Shown here: positions 35,268 through 45,192 of the stretch, in pieces
How the letters are laid out: each line of letters begins with the position of its first letter
How positions within the stretch are numbered: the stretch's first letter is position 1
Source: B1 sp964355075
Lineage (GTDB): Bacteria > Bacteroidota > Bacteroidia > UKL13-3
Reading direction: 5' to 3'
Assembly (NCBI GenBank): GCA_964355075.1
Contig: CAYHCF010000001.1
Coordinates: forward strand, 62,001 to 126,000
Length of the DNA stretch: 64,000 nt
Notes under the pieces: model-generated
What the model saw: the letters and a program-made list of their open reading frames with translations, nothing else
The model's database searches: none
What the model was told of the DNA's origin: nothing
Made by a program: the position numbers and the translations under genes

Positions 35268-36089
35268 ATGACACCAAAAAAAATAAATAGAACCACAGAG
35301 GCTGATTCAAACTACCAGAATCTGGAACAAATGAGCACCCGGGCTATACTCCAGAATATAAATGCCGAGGATCAAACGGTACCTCATGCCATTCAAAAAA
35401 TAATACCAAAAATTGAAAAATTAGTGAATGCTGCCTTTCTCAAAATGAAAAACGGGGGAAGGTTATTTTACATGGGAGCCGGCACCAGTGGAAGATTGGG
35501 CATTGTGGATGCAAGTGAATGTCCTCCAACGTTTGGCGTATCGTTTGGTAGGGTTATCGGAATTATTGCAGGTGGAGATAAAGCGATCAGAAAGGCCGTG
35601 GAGTTTGCCGAAGATCAGGTTGAACAGGGTTGGAAAGATTTACAAAAACATAAAATTTCAGAAAAAGATTTTGTGATTGGAATTGCAGCGAGTGGAACCA
35701 CGCCTTATGTAATCGGAGCTCTTAAATTAGCCCATCAAAATGGTATTGAAACCGGATGCATTACCTGTAATAAAAATTCGCCTTTGGCTCAAACCGTAAA
35801 ATACCCGGTTGAAGTAGTGGTTGGTCCGGAATTTGTAACCGGCAGTACCCGCATGAAGGCCGGTACTGCTCAAAAATTGGTTTTAAATATGATTAGTACC
35901 TCAATAATGATTAAATTAGGAAAAGTTAAAGGCAATAAAATGGTTGAAATGCGGTTGACTAATCATAAACTGGTAAACCGTGGAACAGAAATGGTAATGA
36001 ATGAACTCAAAATCTCTAAAAAAAAGGCTGAAGATCTTCTAAAAATTCACAAGAATGTTCGGAAAGCGATTCAAAACCAAGCTAAATAA
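35268..36089 (+). CDS. murQ: N-acetylmuramic acid 6-phosphate etherase
   Basis: Cleaves the lactyl ether of MurNAc-6-phosphate to GlcNAc-6-phosphate in cell-wall recycling. It has 273 residues. The SIS-domain phosphate site MGAGTSGRLGIVDASE, CPPTFGV and the GIAASGTTPYVIGAL and GSTRMKAGTAQK motifs are intact. The N-terminal TTEADSNYQNLEQMST is the usual MurQ start. No transporter or kinase for MurNAc lies beside it. Confidence 0.95.
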   Translation: MTPKKINRTTEADSNYQNLEQMSTRAILQNINAEDQTVPHAIQKIIPKIEKLVNAAFLKMKNGGRLFYMGAGTSGRLGIVDASECPPTFGVSFGRVIGIIAGGDKAIRKAVEFAEDQVEQGWKDLQKHKISEKDFVIGIAASGTTPYVIGALKLAHQNGIETGCITCNKNSPLAQTVKYPVEVVVGPEFVTGSTRMKAGTAQKLVLNMISTSIMIKLGKVKGNKMVEMRLTNHKLVNRGTEMVMNELKISKKKAEDLLKIHKNVRKAIQNQAK

Positions 36090-36127
36090 CCCGGTTATGA
36101 CCCGTTTTAAAAAATGATAATTAATTA

Positions 36128-36613
36128 ATGGAGCACCTATTAAAAATACTTTCTGTAATTCTCTTAAGTAGTTTTAAGTTCTTGCTGGGAATTGGTTTGT
36201 CTATGGGCTCAGGATTTAACCAATTTGAAATAATCATTTTTTGTGTGGGTGGAGGAATGCTCGGTGTTTTTTATACCCTGTACGCCAGGGATGCCATTTT
36301 AAAAATTTATCATAAATATTACCCCCGTAAACCCAAACCGGTAAAATTCAGCAAATTCAAACGCAGGTTAGTTGTTTTTATCAGGAAATATGAAGTTTGG
36401 GGAATAGCAATTATTACTCCTATCATTACTATTCCGATTGGTGCGGTTTTGGCCGCAGCCATTGAACACAATAAATGGAGAATTAAATTTATCATGTTCT
36501 GCTCACTCTCTTTTTGGACTTTAATGATCTTGGGAATAAAACTGCTATTAAAGGTAGATTTTTTGAAAATTATTGAATCAACTTTCCCGTTTTTTAACCC
36601 ATTATTGTTTTAG
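36128..36613 (+). CDS. Small uncharacterised membrane protein
   Basis: 161 residues with four likely hydrophobic segments, at about residues 5-25, 33-52, 92-115 and 120-140. A strongly basic cytoplasmic loop lies between the second and third (YHKYYPRKPKPVKFSKFKRR). The segment WGIAIITPIITIPIGAVLAA recalls proteins annotated as small multidrug export or DedA-like, but the match is too vague to name. It follows murQ by 38 bp in the same direction and may be co-transcribed. Confidence 0.7.
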   Translation: MEHLLKILSVILLSSFKFLLGIGLSMGSGFNQFEIIIFCVGGGMLGVFYTLYARDAILKIYHKYYPRKPKPVKFSKFKRRLVVFIRKYEVWGIAIITPIITIPIGAVLAAAIEHNKWRIKFIMFCSLSFWTLMILGIKLLLKVDFLKIIESTFPFFNPLLF

Positions 36614-36652
36614 TTTCAATCACTTTGGGCTTGCATTTCTTTTCAACTGATT

Positions 36653-37708
36653 CTAATTTTCTTCTATCGGCATATAATTAATATAATGCCTCCATTTTTC
36701 TAATACCTGCGTAAAATCTTCAGGCAAGTCGCTGTCAAAAAATATCTTTTCTTTTGTTTTTGGGTGAATAAAACTTAATGATTTTGCATGTAATCCCTGT
36801 CGAGGCATCAGTTTAAAACAATTTTCAACAAACTGTTTGTATTTAGTAAATGTGGTACCTTTTACCGCATAATCACCCCCATAAGTACTATCTGAAAATA
36901 TGGGATGCCCGATACTTTTTAGATGTACCCGGATCTGATGTGTTCTGCCTGTTTCCAATCTGCACTCAATCAAAGTAACATAATCGAGCCGCTCTAATAC
37001 TTTATAATGAGTGATACTCCATTTCCCTTTTTCGGCATCTTCATATAATTGAAATTTCTTTCTGTCTTTGGCGCTTCTTCCAATGAAACCGGTAATGGTA
37101 CCTTCATCTGCATCAAAATTTCCCCAAACTAAAGCCTGATATCTGCGTTCTATACTATGGTCGTAAAACTGTTTGGCAAGATGAGTCATTGCAATATCGT
37201 TTTTGGCTATCACTAAAATTCCACTGGTATTTTTATCGATGCGGTGAACCAAACCCGGGCGAATATTATTTTCGGTGGCAAAGGCTATTTCCCTCAAATG
37301 CCAGGCAAGCGCATTCACCAAGGTTCCGGTAACATTGTTATAGCCGGGATGAACAACCATTCCGGCAACTTTATTCACCAATAAAACATCATCATCTTCA
37401 TACAGAATGGTGATCGGGATCTCTTCAGGAACAATTTCCGTGTTTTTTGGAGGCGTTGGCAGAACAATGGAAATTACATCCAATGGCTTAACCTTATAAC
37501 TCGATTTGACCGGCTTTTCATTAACAAGAATGGCACCCGCTTCGGCGGCAGCTTGAATTTTGGTTCGGGTAGCATTCTCAATGCGGGCAACCAAAAACTT
37601 GTCGATACGCAACATACCCTGACCTTTATCAACCACCATGCGGAAATGTTCGTACAGTTCCTGCTCTTCGCCACCTTCTACATCATCATCCAATTCTTGT
37701 TCCTGCAT
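36653..37708 (-). CDS. RluA/RluD family pseudouridine synthase
   Basis: 351 residues. The N-terminal acidic stretch (DDDVEGGEEQELYE) precedes an S4 RNA-binding domain (LRIDKFLVARIENATRTKIQ, residues ~33-80). The catalytic domain follows, with HRIDKNTSGILVIAK carrying the active-site Asp, and the LETGRTHQIRVHL motif. The S4-containing form is typical of RluD, which modifies 23S rRNA helix 69; the exact target is inferred. Monocistronic by spacing. Confidence 0.93.
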   Translation of the reverse strand: MQEQELDDDVEGGEEQELYEHFRMVVDKGQGMLRIDKFLVARIENATRTKIQAAAEAGAILVNEKPVKSSYKVKPLDVISIVLPTPPKNTEIVPEEIPITILYEDDDVLLVNKVAGMVVHPGYNNVTGTLVNALAWHLREIAFATENNIRPGLVHRIDKNTSGILVIAKNDIAMTHLAKQFYDHSIERRYQALVWGNFDADEGTITGFIGRSAKDRKKFQLYEDAEKGKWSITHYKVLERLDYVTLIECRLETGRTHQIRVHLKSIGHPIFSDSTYGGDYAVKGTTFTKYKQFVENCFKLMPRQGLHAKSLSFIHPKTKEKIFFDSDLPEDFTQVLEKWRHYINYMPIEEN

Positions 37709-37900
37709 ATAGTTTCAAAGGTAAGGATTATTGAGGTTTTATGGAAGAATTTTGCTTACTGACTTGCTCTTGTTTGAACCAAAACATATCCATCCAACCC
37801 AATTTAAACATAAACCCTTCAATAAAATTTTATCCCAATTCCATGATTTACTTCAGCTTCAAAATTTTTATTTTATTTTCATTCCCCCTAATTTGGCTGT

Positions 37901-38617
37901 ATGGATCAACAAACCGAAAATGGGCTGAAACGTTTTGGAATAAAACAGCTTTCCGAAGATGACCGGCCCCGTGAAAAATTATTGCTAAAAGGTCGCCAGT
38001 TTTTAAGCAATGCCGAATTATTAGCCATCCTTATTGGCACCGGAACACGTGAGTCATCCGCGATTGATTTAGGTCAGCAGATTTTACAAAAAGTAAATAA
38101 TAATTTAAATAGTTTAAGTAAATTAAGCGTTAAAGATCTGATCCAAACTAAAGGAATCGGTGAGGCCAAAGCTGTCAGTTTGGTTGCTGCTATCGAACTT
38201 GGCAGAAGAAGAAAAGAGGAGGAAGCTACGGCTATAGCTAAAATGACTTGCAGCAAAGATGCCTTCGCACAATTTGAACCCATTTTAGATGATTTGCCAC
38301 ATGAGGAATTCTGGATTCTATTACTTAGTAGAAATAATTCTATTATCGGCAAGCAAAAAATAAGCTCAGGTGGTATCAGCGGAACGATTGCTGATCCAAA
38401 GATTATCTATAAAATTGCTATTCAATCCATGGCTTGCGGAATTGTGCTTTGCCACAATCATCCATCAGGAAGTATAAAACCCAGCACGCACGACCTTAAC
38501 CTGACAAAAAAAATTGCAGAAGCCGGCAAAATGTTCGATATCATTGTCTTTGACCACATCATTATAGGAAATAAGCAGTATTTCAGTTTTGCAGATGAAG
38601 GATTGATGCATTGTTAA
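37901..38617 (+). CDS. radC: RadC family JAB1/MPN-domain protein
   Basis: 238 residues, the full-length RadC form. It has the N-terminal helix-hairpin-helix region (RPREKLLLKGRQFLSNAELL and LIQTKGIGEAKAVSL) followed by the MPN metal site: E in ISSGGISG, then CHNHPSGSIKPSTHD and the Asp in FDHIIIG. Despite the historical name, a DNA-repair role is not established. A putative hydrolase on unknown substrates is the safer reading. Confidence 0.93.
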   Translation: MDQQTENGLKRFGIKQLSEDDRPREKLLLKGRQFLSNAELLAILIGTGTRESSAIDLGQQILQKVNNNLNSLSKLSVKDLIQTKGIGEAKAVSLVAAIELGRRRKEEEATAIAKMTCSKDAFAQFEPILDDLPHEEFWILLLSRNNSIIGKQKISSGGISGTIADPKIIYKIAIQSMACGIVLCHNHPSGSIKPSTHDLNLTKKIAEAGKMFDIIVFDHIIIGNKQYFSFADEGLMHC

Positions 38618-38669
38618 TTTTTACTTAATTCTCAGGCAATACAAGTAAAATAATTATTTTCGCCTCAGT

Positions 38670-39191
38670 ATGGTTATTCATCAGATACAACAATTGAGAA
38701 TGTGGTTACGCAAATATCCCACTTCGCGCAAACTTCTAAAATTTGGAATCGTTGGTGCAACAAGTGCCACAGTGAGTATTGGCGTATTCTGGATCATCTC
38801 CCTTCAATATCCCGCACTCAATTTATTATCCAAAGCAATTGGTTATATCATGGGGTTTTTTGTTGGATTTACGCTTAATAAATTATGGACTTATGTTGAC
38901 CAAACCGATGAAGATGAAAAATACCTGGTAAAATACATTATGGTTTACGCCCTGACTTTCATGGTTTACCTGGGCTTGAATTTTTTCTTTGATCACTTTT
39001 TACACCCACATACCTGGTTTGTGTCAATTGCCCAAAATTTCAGCCTGTTTGATTTTGCTGCTTGGTTAAGCAAAAACGGCCCGCTTATTTCAAATCTTCT
39101 GGCTATCTTTATCAATATTTTTCTTAATTTCTTCGGAACCAATAAGCTGGTTTTTAAAGTCCCTGAACCGGAACATTTATTTGACAAATAA
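38670..39191 (+). CDS. GtrA family membrane protein
   Basis: 173 residues with four transmembrane helices. KLLKFGIVGATSATVSIGVF is the hallmark first helix, and GFTLNKLWTYVD after the second is the GtrA basic/aromatic motif. In the family GtrA flips or recruits undecaprenyl-linked sugars for surface polysaccharide glucosylation. No glycosyltransferase is adjacent, so the pathway is open. It is 52 bp downstream of radC and convergent with carB. Confidence 0.88.
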   Translation: MVIHQIQQLRMWLRKYPTSRKLLKFGIVGATSATVSIGVFWIISLQYPALNLLSKAIGYIMGFFVGFTLNKLWTYVDQTDEDEKYLVKYIMVYALTFMVYLGLNFFFDHFLHPHTWFVSIAQNFSLFDFAAWLSKNGPLISNLLAIFINIFLNFFGTNKLVFKVPEPEHLFDK

Positions 39192-39203
39192 ATTAATAAA
39201 TTT

Positions 39204-42023
39204 TTACTTACTCAGGTACATACTCTTTTCCCTCATCAGCGTTCTGAAAACCGGATCCTGAAGGTCTTTGATAAACCTGATTGCCTCCCCGGTTGATTTC
39301 ATTTCTGGTCCCAGTTCCTTATTTACATTCGGAAATTTTTCGAAAGAAAAAACAGGCTCTTTTATGGCATAACCATTCAGCTTTCTTTCAAAGGTAAAAT
39401 CCTTAATTTTATTTTCTTCCAACATAACTTTTGTGGCAATATTAATATAAGGAATCTGGTATGCTTTGGCAATAAATGGGACGGTTCTACTTGCACGTGG
39501 GTTTGCTTCAATTACATATACTTTTTCATCTTTTATGGCAAATTGAATATTTAATAAGCCCAGAATATTCATATGAACCGCCAAGCTTTTCGCATACATT
39601 TCCATCGTATCCTGAACTTTCTGACTCAGGCTGAAAGGAGGTAATACTGCGCTGCTGTCTCCACTATGAATTCCTGCCGGTTCTATATGCTCCATCACAC
39701 CAATTACATGCGACTCTTCACTATCACAAATCAAATCAATTTCCGCTTCTTCGGCTCTGTCTAAAAAATGATCAATTAATACCCTGTTACCGGGTAAATC
39801 ACCTAATAAATCAATAACCGCTTGTTCCAAATCTTCATCATTGATCACAATCTTCATACCCTGACCGCCTAAAACATAACTGGGTCGAACCAAAACGGGG
39901 TAACCCACCTTATGCGCAACGGCAATGGCTTCATCAGCATCTTCGGCCACACCAAAATCAGGGTAAGGAATATTTAATTCCTTTAATAAATTGGAGAATG
40001 AACCACGATCCTCAGACAGATCCATATTCTGGAAACTCGTTCCTATTATTTTGATACCTAACTCATTCAGTTTCTTTGCCAACTTCAAAGCGGTTTGCCC
40101 ACCCAATTGAACGATCACACCTACCGGCTTTTCCAATTCAACAATTTCCCGTAATGTTTCCCAAAAAACAGGTTCAAAATAAAGTTTGTCGGCCATGTCA
40201 AAATCGGTACTAACCGTTTCCGGATTGCAGTTTATCATGATCGCTTCGTAACCACATTCTTTGGCGGCAAGTAAACCATGAACACAACTATAATCAAACT
40301 CAATTCCCTGACCTATTCGATTGGGACCTGAACCCAAAACAATTATTTTTTTATTATCCGTAACAATGCTTTCATTTTCACCATCAAAACTCGAATAAAA
40401 ATAATTAGTGGCAGAAGAAAACTCTGCCGAACAGGTATCAACCATTTTATAAATACGGTGAATTCCCATTTTTTTGCGCAAATCCCAAACCTGATCTTCT
40501 GTTGTATCGCCTCCCAATAAATAAGCAATCTGAATATCACTATAACCTTTCTGTTTTAACTCAACCATTATTTCTGCCGGAAGGGTGTTCAGGTTAAATC
40601 TTTTCGCATCGCTTTCTAACCTGACCATATCATTTATCTGAATCAGAAACCACCTGTCAATTCTGGTTATTTTCTCAATTGAAGTAATGGGCATCCCCAA
40701 ACTGAGTGCATCTTTAATGGCAAATATTCTATCCCAACTTGGATTCTTTAATTTATCAACAATATGTTCCAAATTCCTTTGCTGATAACCATCTGCACCT
40801 AAACCGTTTCGTTTGATCTCTAAACTTTGAGTAGCCTTTTGCAGCGCTTCAACAAAAGTTCTGCCAATTCCCATCACCTCTCCCACCGATTTCATTTGCA
40901 GGCCAAGGGTTTTGTTTGCCCCTTTAAACTTATCAAAATTCCAACGGGGAATTTTAACAATAACGTAATCAATAGCCGGTTCAAAAAAGGCAGAAGTAGT
41001 TTTCGTTACCGGGTTCTTTAACTCATCCAGATGATATCCAATAGCTAATTTTGCAGCAATTTTTGCAATAGGATAGCCGGTGGCTTTACTTGCCAATGCT
41101 GATGAACGCGAAACACGCGGATTGATTTCAACCGAAATAATGGATTCATCTTCCGGGTTTACCGCAAACTGCACATTGCAACCTCCTGCGAAATTTCCAA
41201 TACTTCGCATCATATGGATAGCCATGGTACGCATTTTTTGAAAGACCGTATCACTCAGCGTCATGGCGGGAGCTACTGTTATTGAATCTCCGGTATGAAT
41301 TCCCATTGGGTCAAAATTCTCAATGGTACATATAATTGCTACACTGTCATTTTGATCACGAAGTAATTCCAGTTCGTACTCCTTCCAGCCAAAAACAGCC
41401 TTTTCAACTAGCACCTCATGTGTGGGAGAAGCCGATAATCCGCGTTGCAAGGCTGAATCCAATTCTTCCTTTACCCATACAAAACTACCTCCTGTTCCAC
41501 CAAGTGTATAGGAAGGTCTGATAACAAGCGGGAAGCCAATATTTTGGGCAATTTCTTTTCCTTCTAAAAATGAGTTTGCCACTTTAGAATCAGCCACCGG
41601 AACCCCAATATCAATCATTTTTTGACGAAATTTTTCCCTGTTTTCGGTGGTATCAATGGCAGCAATGTCGACACCGATCAATTGAACGCCGAACCTTTCC
41701 CAAAGACCAATTTCATTACATTCCATTGCCAGGTTCAAAGCAGTTTGGCCACCCATAGTCGGTAAAACTGCATCAATTTGCTGTTCATTTAAAATTTGCT
41801 CAATCGATTGCGTATTTAAGGGTAATAAATAAACATGATCGGCCGTAACCGGGTCTGTCATGATGGTAGCAGGGTTGCTGTTAATCAGTACAACTTTGAT
41901 TCCTTCTTCCTTCAGGGAACGTGCTGCCTGGCTTCCACTGTAGTCAAATTCGCAGGCCTGACCAATAATAATAGGACCGCTACCGATAATTAATACAGAT
42001 TTAATACGATTGTCTTTTGGCAT
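39204..42023 (-). CDS. carB: Carbamoyl-phosphate synthase large subunit, lacking the allosteric domain
   Basis: 939 residues. Two ATP-grasp halves are present (VLIIGSGPIIIGQACEFDYS at the start and IIVLGSGPNRIGQGIEFDYS near residue 560, each followed by NPATIMTD/NPETVSTD motifs). It makes carbamoyl phosphate from glutamine-derived ammonia, bicarbonate and 2 ATP for pyrimidines and arginine. E. coli CarB has ~1073 residues; this one stops after GPEMKSTGEAI, exactly where the MGS-like regulatory domain would start. The same short form occurs in flavobacteria. The carA partner is not in the window. Confidence 0.94.
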   Translation of the reverse strand: MPKDNRIKSVLIIGSGPIIIGQACEFDYSGSQAARSLKEEGIKVVLINSNPATIMTDPVTADHVYLLPLNTQSIEQILNEQQIDAVLPTMGGQTALNLAMECNEIGLWERFGVQLIGVDIAAIDTTENREKFRQKMIDIGVPVADSKVANSFLEGKEIAQNIGFPLVIRPSYTLGGTGGSFVWVKEELDSALQRGLSASPTHEVLVEKAVFGWKEYELELLRDQNDSVAIICTIENFDPMGIHTGDSITVAPAMTLSDTVFQKMRTMAIHMMRSIGNFAGGCNVQFAVNPEDESIISVEINPRVSRSSALASKATGYPIAKIAAKLAIGYHLDELKNPVTKTTSAFFEPAIDYVIVKIPRWNFDKFKGANKTLGLQMKSVGEVMGIGRTFVEALQKATQSLEIKRNGLGADGYQQRNLEHIVDKLKNPSWDRIFAIKDALSLGMPITSIEKITRIDRWFLIQINDMVRLESDAKRFNLNTLPAEIMVELKQKGYSDIQIAYLLGGDTTEDQVWDLRKKMGIHRIYKMVDTCSAEFSSATNYFYSSFDGENESIVTDNKKIIVLGSGPNRIGQGIEFDYSCVHGLLAAKECGYEAIMINCNPETVSTDFDMADKLYFEPVFWETLREIVELEKPVGVIVQLGGQTALKLAKKLNELGIKIIGTSFQNMDLSEDRGSFSNLLKELNIPYPDFGVAEDADEAIAVAHKVGYPVLVRPSYVLGGQGMKIVINDEDLEQAVIDLLGDLPGNRVLIDHFLDRAEEAEIDLICDSEESHVIGVMEHIEPAGIHSGDSSAVLPPFSLSQKVQDTMEMYAKSLAVHMNILGLLNIQFAIKDEKVYVIEANPRASRTVPFIAKAYQIPYINIATKVMLEENKIKDFTFERKLNGYAIKEPVFSFEKFPNVNKELGPEMKSTGEAIRFIKDLQDPVFRTLMREKSMYLSK

Positions 42024-42093
42024 AATTTTACTTTTTCTTTATCAACACAGCTGTTCCGATACTTCTAAATCCTTGTTAACTGCACAAATTATG

Positions 42094-42101
42094 CAAATTT
42101 A
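42094..42101 (-). promoter_or_regulatory. Putative -7 box (TAAATTTG) of carB
   Basis: An exact TAnnTTTG match on the minus strand, about 70 bp before the carB ATG, followed by an A/T-rich leader. The -33 element is weak, so this rests on the -7 box and position alone. Confidence 0.35.
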
Positions 42102-42250
42102 AAAGGATTTTGTTTCTATACTAATTTTAGTATTCAACATTTTACGAATCATTATTATACATCCATTTTTATACAGCTTAAATAAAAGTAAAATACATTT
42201 GTATAATATTAATTGCTAAGCTGTTAATTATTATTATCTTGCCTGATACC

Positions 42251-42823
42251 ATGAAAAGTTTTTTTAATATACTTTACAAGTTTGTATTGCTTTTTGCAAT
42301 TTTTTTTGGTACCTGGTATTTAATTGAAAAATATAATACCCCTGAAGCAAATCTAAAATCAATTTATATCAGTAATATCAAGCCATGCATGAATTATTGG
42401 ACCACAGATACAAATTTTAATGATACTACCTGTATGGAAGCCATTGCCATGCGCCAATATGATAAAGGGGAATATATTCTGGCTTTGGAGGCACTACAAA
42501 GGTTTGAGCCAAAAAAGAAGGATGAAGCCCTATATAATTTGTATATTGGAATTTGCTATTTAAAAGCCGATTTCGAAAATCTTGCCATTTATCACCTCGA
42601 ACAATCAGTTGATCAATTTAATAATTATGACCGTTTACAACTCACGAAATGGTTTTTAGCCCTGGCCTATCTAAAAGCCGGGAAAGAAAGACCTGCCATA
42701 AAAAGGCTTGAAGAAATTGTAGAAGTGAACGCTACTCAAAAGGAACCCGCTAAAGCGATCCTTCAGGATATAGAGATCAATAACAATCCAATCAGCCGCC
42801 TGATCCTGGTATTCTCCGAATAA
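42251..42823 (+). CDS. Membrane-anchored TPR-like protein
   Basis: 190 residues from ATG 42251 (a TTG at 42239 is possible). One N-terminal membrane helix (FFNILYKFVLLFAIFFGTWY) is followed by a helical domain that reads as three TPR-like hairpins (YILALEALQRF, LYIGICYLKADFENLAIYHL, LALAYLKAGKERPAIKRLEE). It is probably a scaffold at the inner membrane facing the periplasm. Divergent from carB. No specific partner can be named. Confidence 0.75.
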   Translation: MKSFFNILYKFVLLFAIFFGTWYLIEKYNTPEANLKSIYISNIKPCMNYWTTDTNFNDTTCMEAIAMRQYDKGEYILALEALQRFEPKKKDEALYNLYIGICYLKADFENLAIYHLEQSVDQFNNYDRLQLTKWFLALAYLKAGKERPAIKRLEEIVEVNATQKEPAKAILQDIEINNNPISRLILVFSE

Positions 42824-42834
42824 TTTTCTGATTT

Positions 42835-45045
42835 CTAAAACTTCCAATCCAAGGTAATAAAGAAATTTCGGCCCGCAGCAGGTAAATATAAAGAATAATT
42901 TCCCCTGTTTCCGTATTTATCCATTGGGTTTGTGGTTGGGCCGCCAAGGCTGCCGGTTGGAGCATATTTTACATCGCCAACGTTATTTAACTGAATTCGA
43001 ATAATGGGTTCTCCCAATTTTATCCAAGGCTTTAAATAGATTGACATACGCAAATCCAACGTTTTAAAACCCTGTGACCTTATTGTATTGTTTTGGGTAT
43101 TGTCAAGAAATTGAGAGGAAACACTTCTGCCGATCAAATCCATATTAAACCAGCTCACCGGAATAAACTTTATTTCAAAATTATGGATAGCAGAAGGAGT
43201 GAATCCCAATGTAGTATTTTTAAAAACCACCACGGTATCATTACCTGTCTCATCACTGGTAAAATGCTGGTTAAGCTCCTTAATTTTATTGGTGCTGATT
43301 GACGAACTCATAAATAACCTGAACCAACGGCTGGCATTTACTGTCACATCCCCCTCAATTCCACGGCGATAGCTTGAACCTACATTGCCTGTAACCGGAT
43401 ATCCAAAACCATTGAGTTGCCCTAAACCCACAATCTGGTTTTTAAACTCCATTGCAAAGAGGTTTACTTTTCCCTTGATTATTTTGTTATTAAGCTCATA
43501 CCCTAATTCCAAATCCAATACTTCTTCAGGCTTTATTTCATCTTGTTTGGTATTTTTCGTTGCAAAATCATCCTGAAAATAGTCAAAGCGGGTTGGTTCA
43601 CGCTTGCCGAACCCAACCATGCCATATAGAGATTGTCTGTGAGAAGCCATAAATCTGGCACCTATTCTCGGGTTAAGGAAACTCCACTTCATGTTCTCAA
43701 CTATAAAGGGGTCTTTTCTGATCTCCAGGTTCCTTCCTTTATAGCTGAAACTTGCCGAACGATATTGGATATCGCCAAAAATACCTATGTCTTCTGTTAA
43801 AGAATAATTTGCTTTACAAAAAATACTTGCCTCCTTTTTATACCCTGTATTAAAGTATACCTGATGATTTTGTTCTATGCCTGCTGGAATTAAGCTTCCC
43901 CAGTTTATTTCCATAAAGTGATCACTCACGAAAGAATTTAGATGAAAACCAGCTGTAAGATCAAGTCTGGAAGTATGCATATTATAATTGGCAAATCCTC
44001 CCCAAAAACGCTGATCTAACCTATAAGAAGTCATCATATCACCTGCAACTTTAAGGGTGTCGGTTCCAATAATGGCATCTGGCATATTAAAATAATCGTA
44101 TGTATAACCCCAGCTTCCGGGAAACAGAAACTGAAATTTAGGCGCATTACCTGTTACATAATAAGCTGAGGCAGATAAGGTATGATTTTGGGAAATTTGA
44201 AAAGTGTATTGGATCTGAAAAAAATGCTGTTTAAATGCATCTGTTTCCCCATTCGTAAAAGGATTCGATTTGTATAGCGAGTCATAAGTTACTTTGTCAA
44301 TTCCCAAATAGGACAATTGATTTTGTGCAGATCCACCAAACAGATTCAGTTTTATCAAAGAACGCTTATTCAGGTAAGCACCACTAAAAGTATAGGATTG
44401 AATGGCAGCACCGGAATGTTGCCTGAAACCATCTGTTTTGATCTCACTATACCGACCATAAAACAAAAAATGATCAGCCAGTAAACCGCTTTGAAATTCA
44501 GCAGCAACCCGGCTTGCATGATACGAACCCAATCCGGAACTCAATCTCACTTCCGGTTTTTCACTCAAATTTTTAGTGAGTAAATTAATGCTCCCACCAA
44601 AAGCTGATGTGCCATTGGTAGAAGTACCAACCCCACGCTGTATCTGAATACTTTCGGCACTGGTGGCCAAATCAGCAAAATTGTTAAAAAACACACCCTG
44701 ATTCTCAGGATCATTCACTGGAATTCCATTAACAGTAGTATTGATACGCGTCTGGTCAATTCCTCTTAGCCTGAAATAACTGTACCCAATTCCACTTCCA
44801 TTGTCACTATAAGCGTTAATGGAAGGAGTTGAATTGATTAAACCAGGTAAATCGACTCCATAATAACGCTCCTCAATTTGCTTTTTGTTCAGTGAACTAA
44901 ACGTAATGGGCTGCTTTTCGGTCGCTTTGATACCATGTATCACAAATTCCTGCAAATCTTTATGCATGGAAGAGCTATCGGATTGAGCCAAAACTGCCTG
45001 ATTAATAGCGATTAACACTAAGGCAATTCTGTAAATTCTATACAT
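42835..45045 (-). CDS. TonB-dependent outer-membrane receptor, TPP-riboswitch regulated
   Basis: 736 residues from ATG 45043-45045 with the signal peptide MYRIYRIALVLIAINQAVLA. The plug domain covers residues ~45-160 (YSYFRLRGIDQTRINTTVNG and SAFGGSINLLTK) and is followed by a 22-strand-type barrel ending in GRNFFITLDWKF, with the terminal aromatic residue typical of outer-membrane proteins. There is no carboxypeptidase-like N-terminal extension. The TPP riboswitch in the 5' leader identifies the substrate as thiamine or a thiamine precursor, as for the Omr1-type receptors predicted in Bacteroidota. The earlier in-frame start at 45183 falls inside the leader and is rejected. Confidence 0.93.
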   Translation of the reverse strand: MYRIYRIALVLIAINQAVLAQSDSSSMHKDLQEFVIHGIKATEKQPITFSSLNKKQIEERYYGVDLPGLINSTPSINAYSDNGSGIGYSYFRLRGIDQTRINTTVNGIPVNDPENQGVFFNNFADLATSAESIQIQRGVGTSTNGTSAFGGSINLLTKNLSEKPEVRLSSGLGSYHASRVAAEFQSGLLADHFLFYGRYSEIKTDGFRQHSGAAIQSYTFSGAYLNKRSLIKLNLFGGSAQNQLSYLGIDKVTYDSLYKSNPFTNGETDAFKQHFFQIQYTFQISQNHTLSASAYYVTGNAPKFQFLFPGSWGYTYDYFNMPDAIIGTDTLKVAGDMMTSYRLDQRFWGGFANYNMHTSRLDLTAGFHLNSFVSDHFMEINWGSLIPAGIEQNHQVYFNTGYKKEASIFCKANYSLTEDIGIFGDIQYRSASFSYKGRNLEIRKDPFIVENMKWSFLNPRIGARFMASHRQSLYGMVGFGKREPTRFDYFQDDFATKNTKQDEIKPEEVLDLELGYELNNKIIKGKVNLFAMEFKNQIVGLGQLNGFGYPVTGNVGSSYRRGIEGDVTVNASRWFRLFMSSSISTNKIKELNQHFTSDETGNDTVVVFKNTTLGFTPSAIHNFEIKFIPVSWFNMDLIGRSVSSQFLDNTQNNTIRSQGFKTLDLRMSIYLKPWIKLGEPIIRIQLNNVGDVKYAPTGSLGGPTTNPMDKYGNRGNYSLYLPAAGRNFFITLDWKF

Positions 45046-45063
45046 TTTCTCTTGAATTGAATG

Positions 45064-45096
45064 TAAACAAAAACGACAAGCAGAGGTTGCTTGTCG
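45064..45096 (-). terminator. Intrinsic terminator in the riboswitch leader
   Basis: On the minus strand CGACAAGCA, a 5-base loop and TGCTTGTCG are followed by TTTTTGTTT. It lies between the TPP aptamer and the receptor ATG. This is the expected off-switch: TPP binding should favour this hairpin and stop transcription. Confidence 0.85.
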
Positions 45097-45192
45097 ATCA
45101 AATTTGTTAACTCCCTGGAAAGATTCAACCATTGGCGAATCCAAAATCAAAAATATTCGAAACCCACGCTGGTAACAAAACAATTTGACTTA

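Noticed and set aside
45046..45183. 46-residue N-terminal extension of the TPP-linked TonB receptor
   Set aside because: It lies in the riboswitch leader, contains the terminator hairpin, and would place a soluble stretch before the signal peptide.
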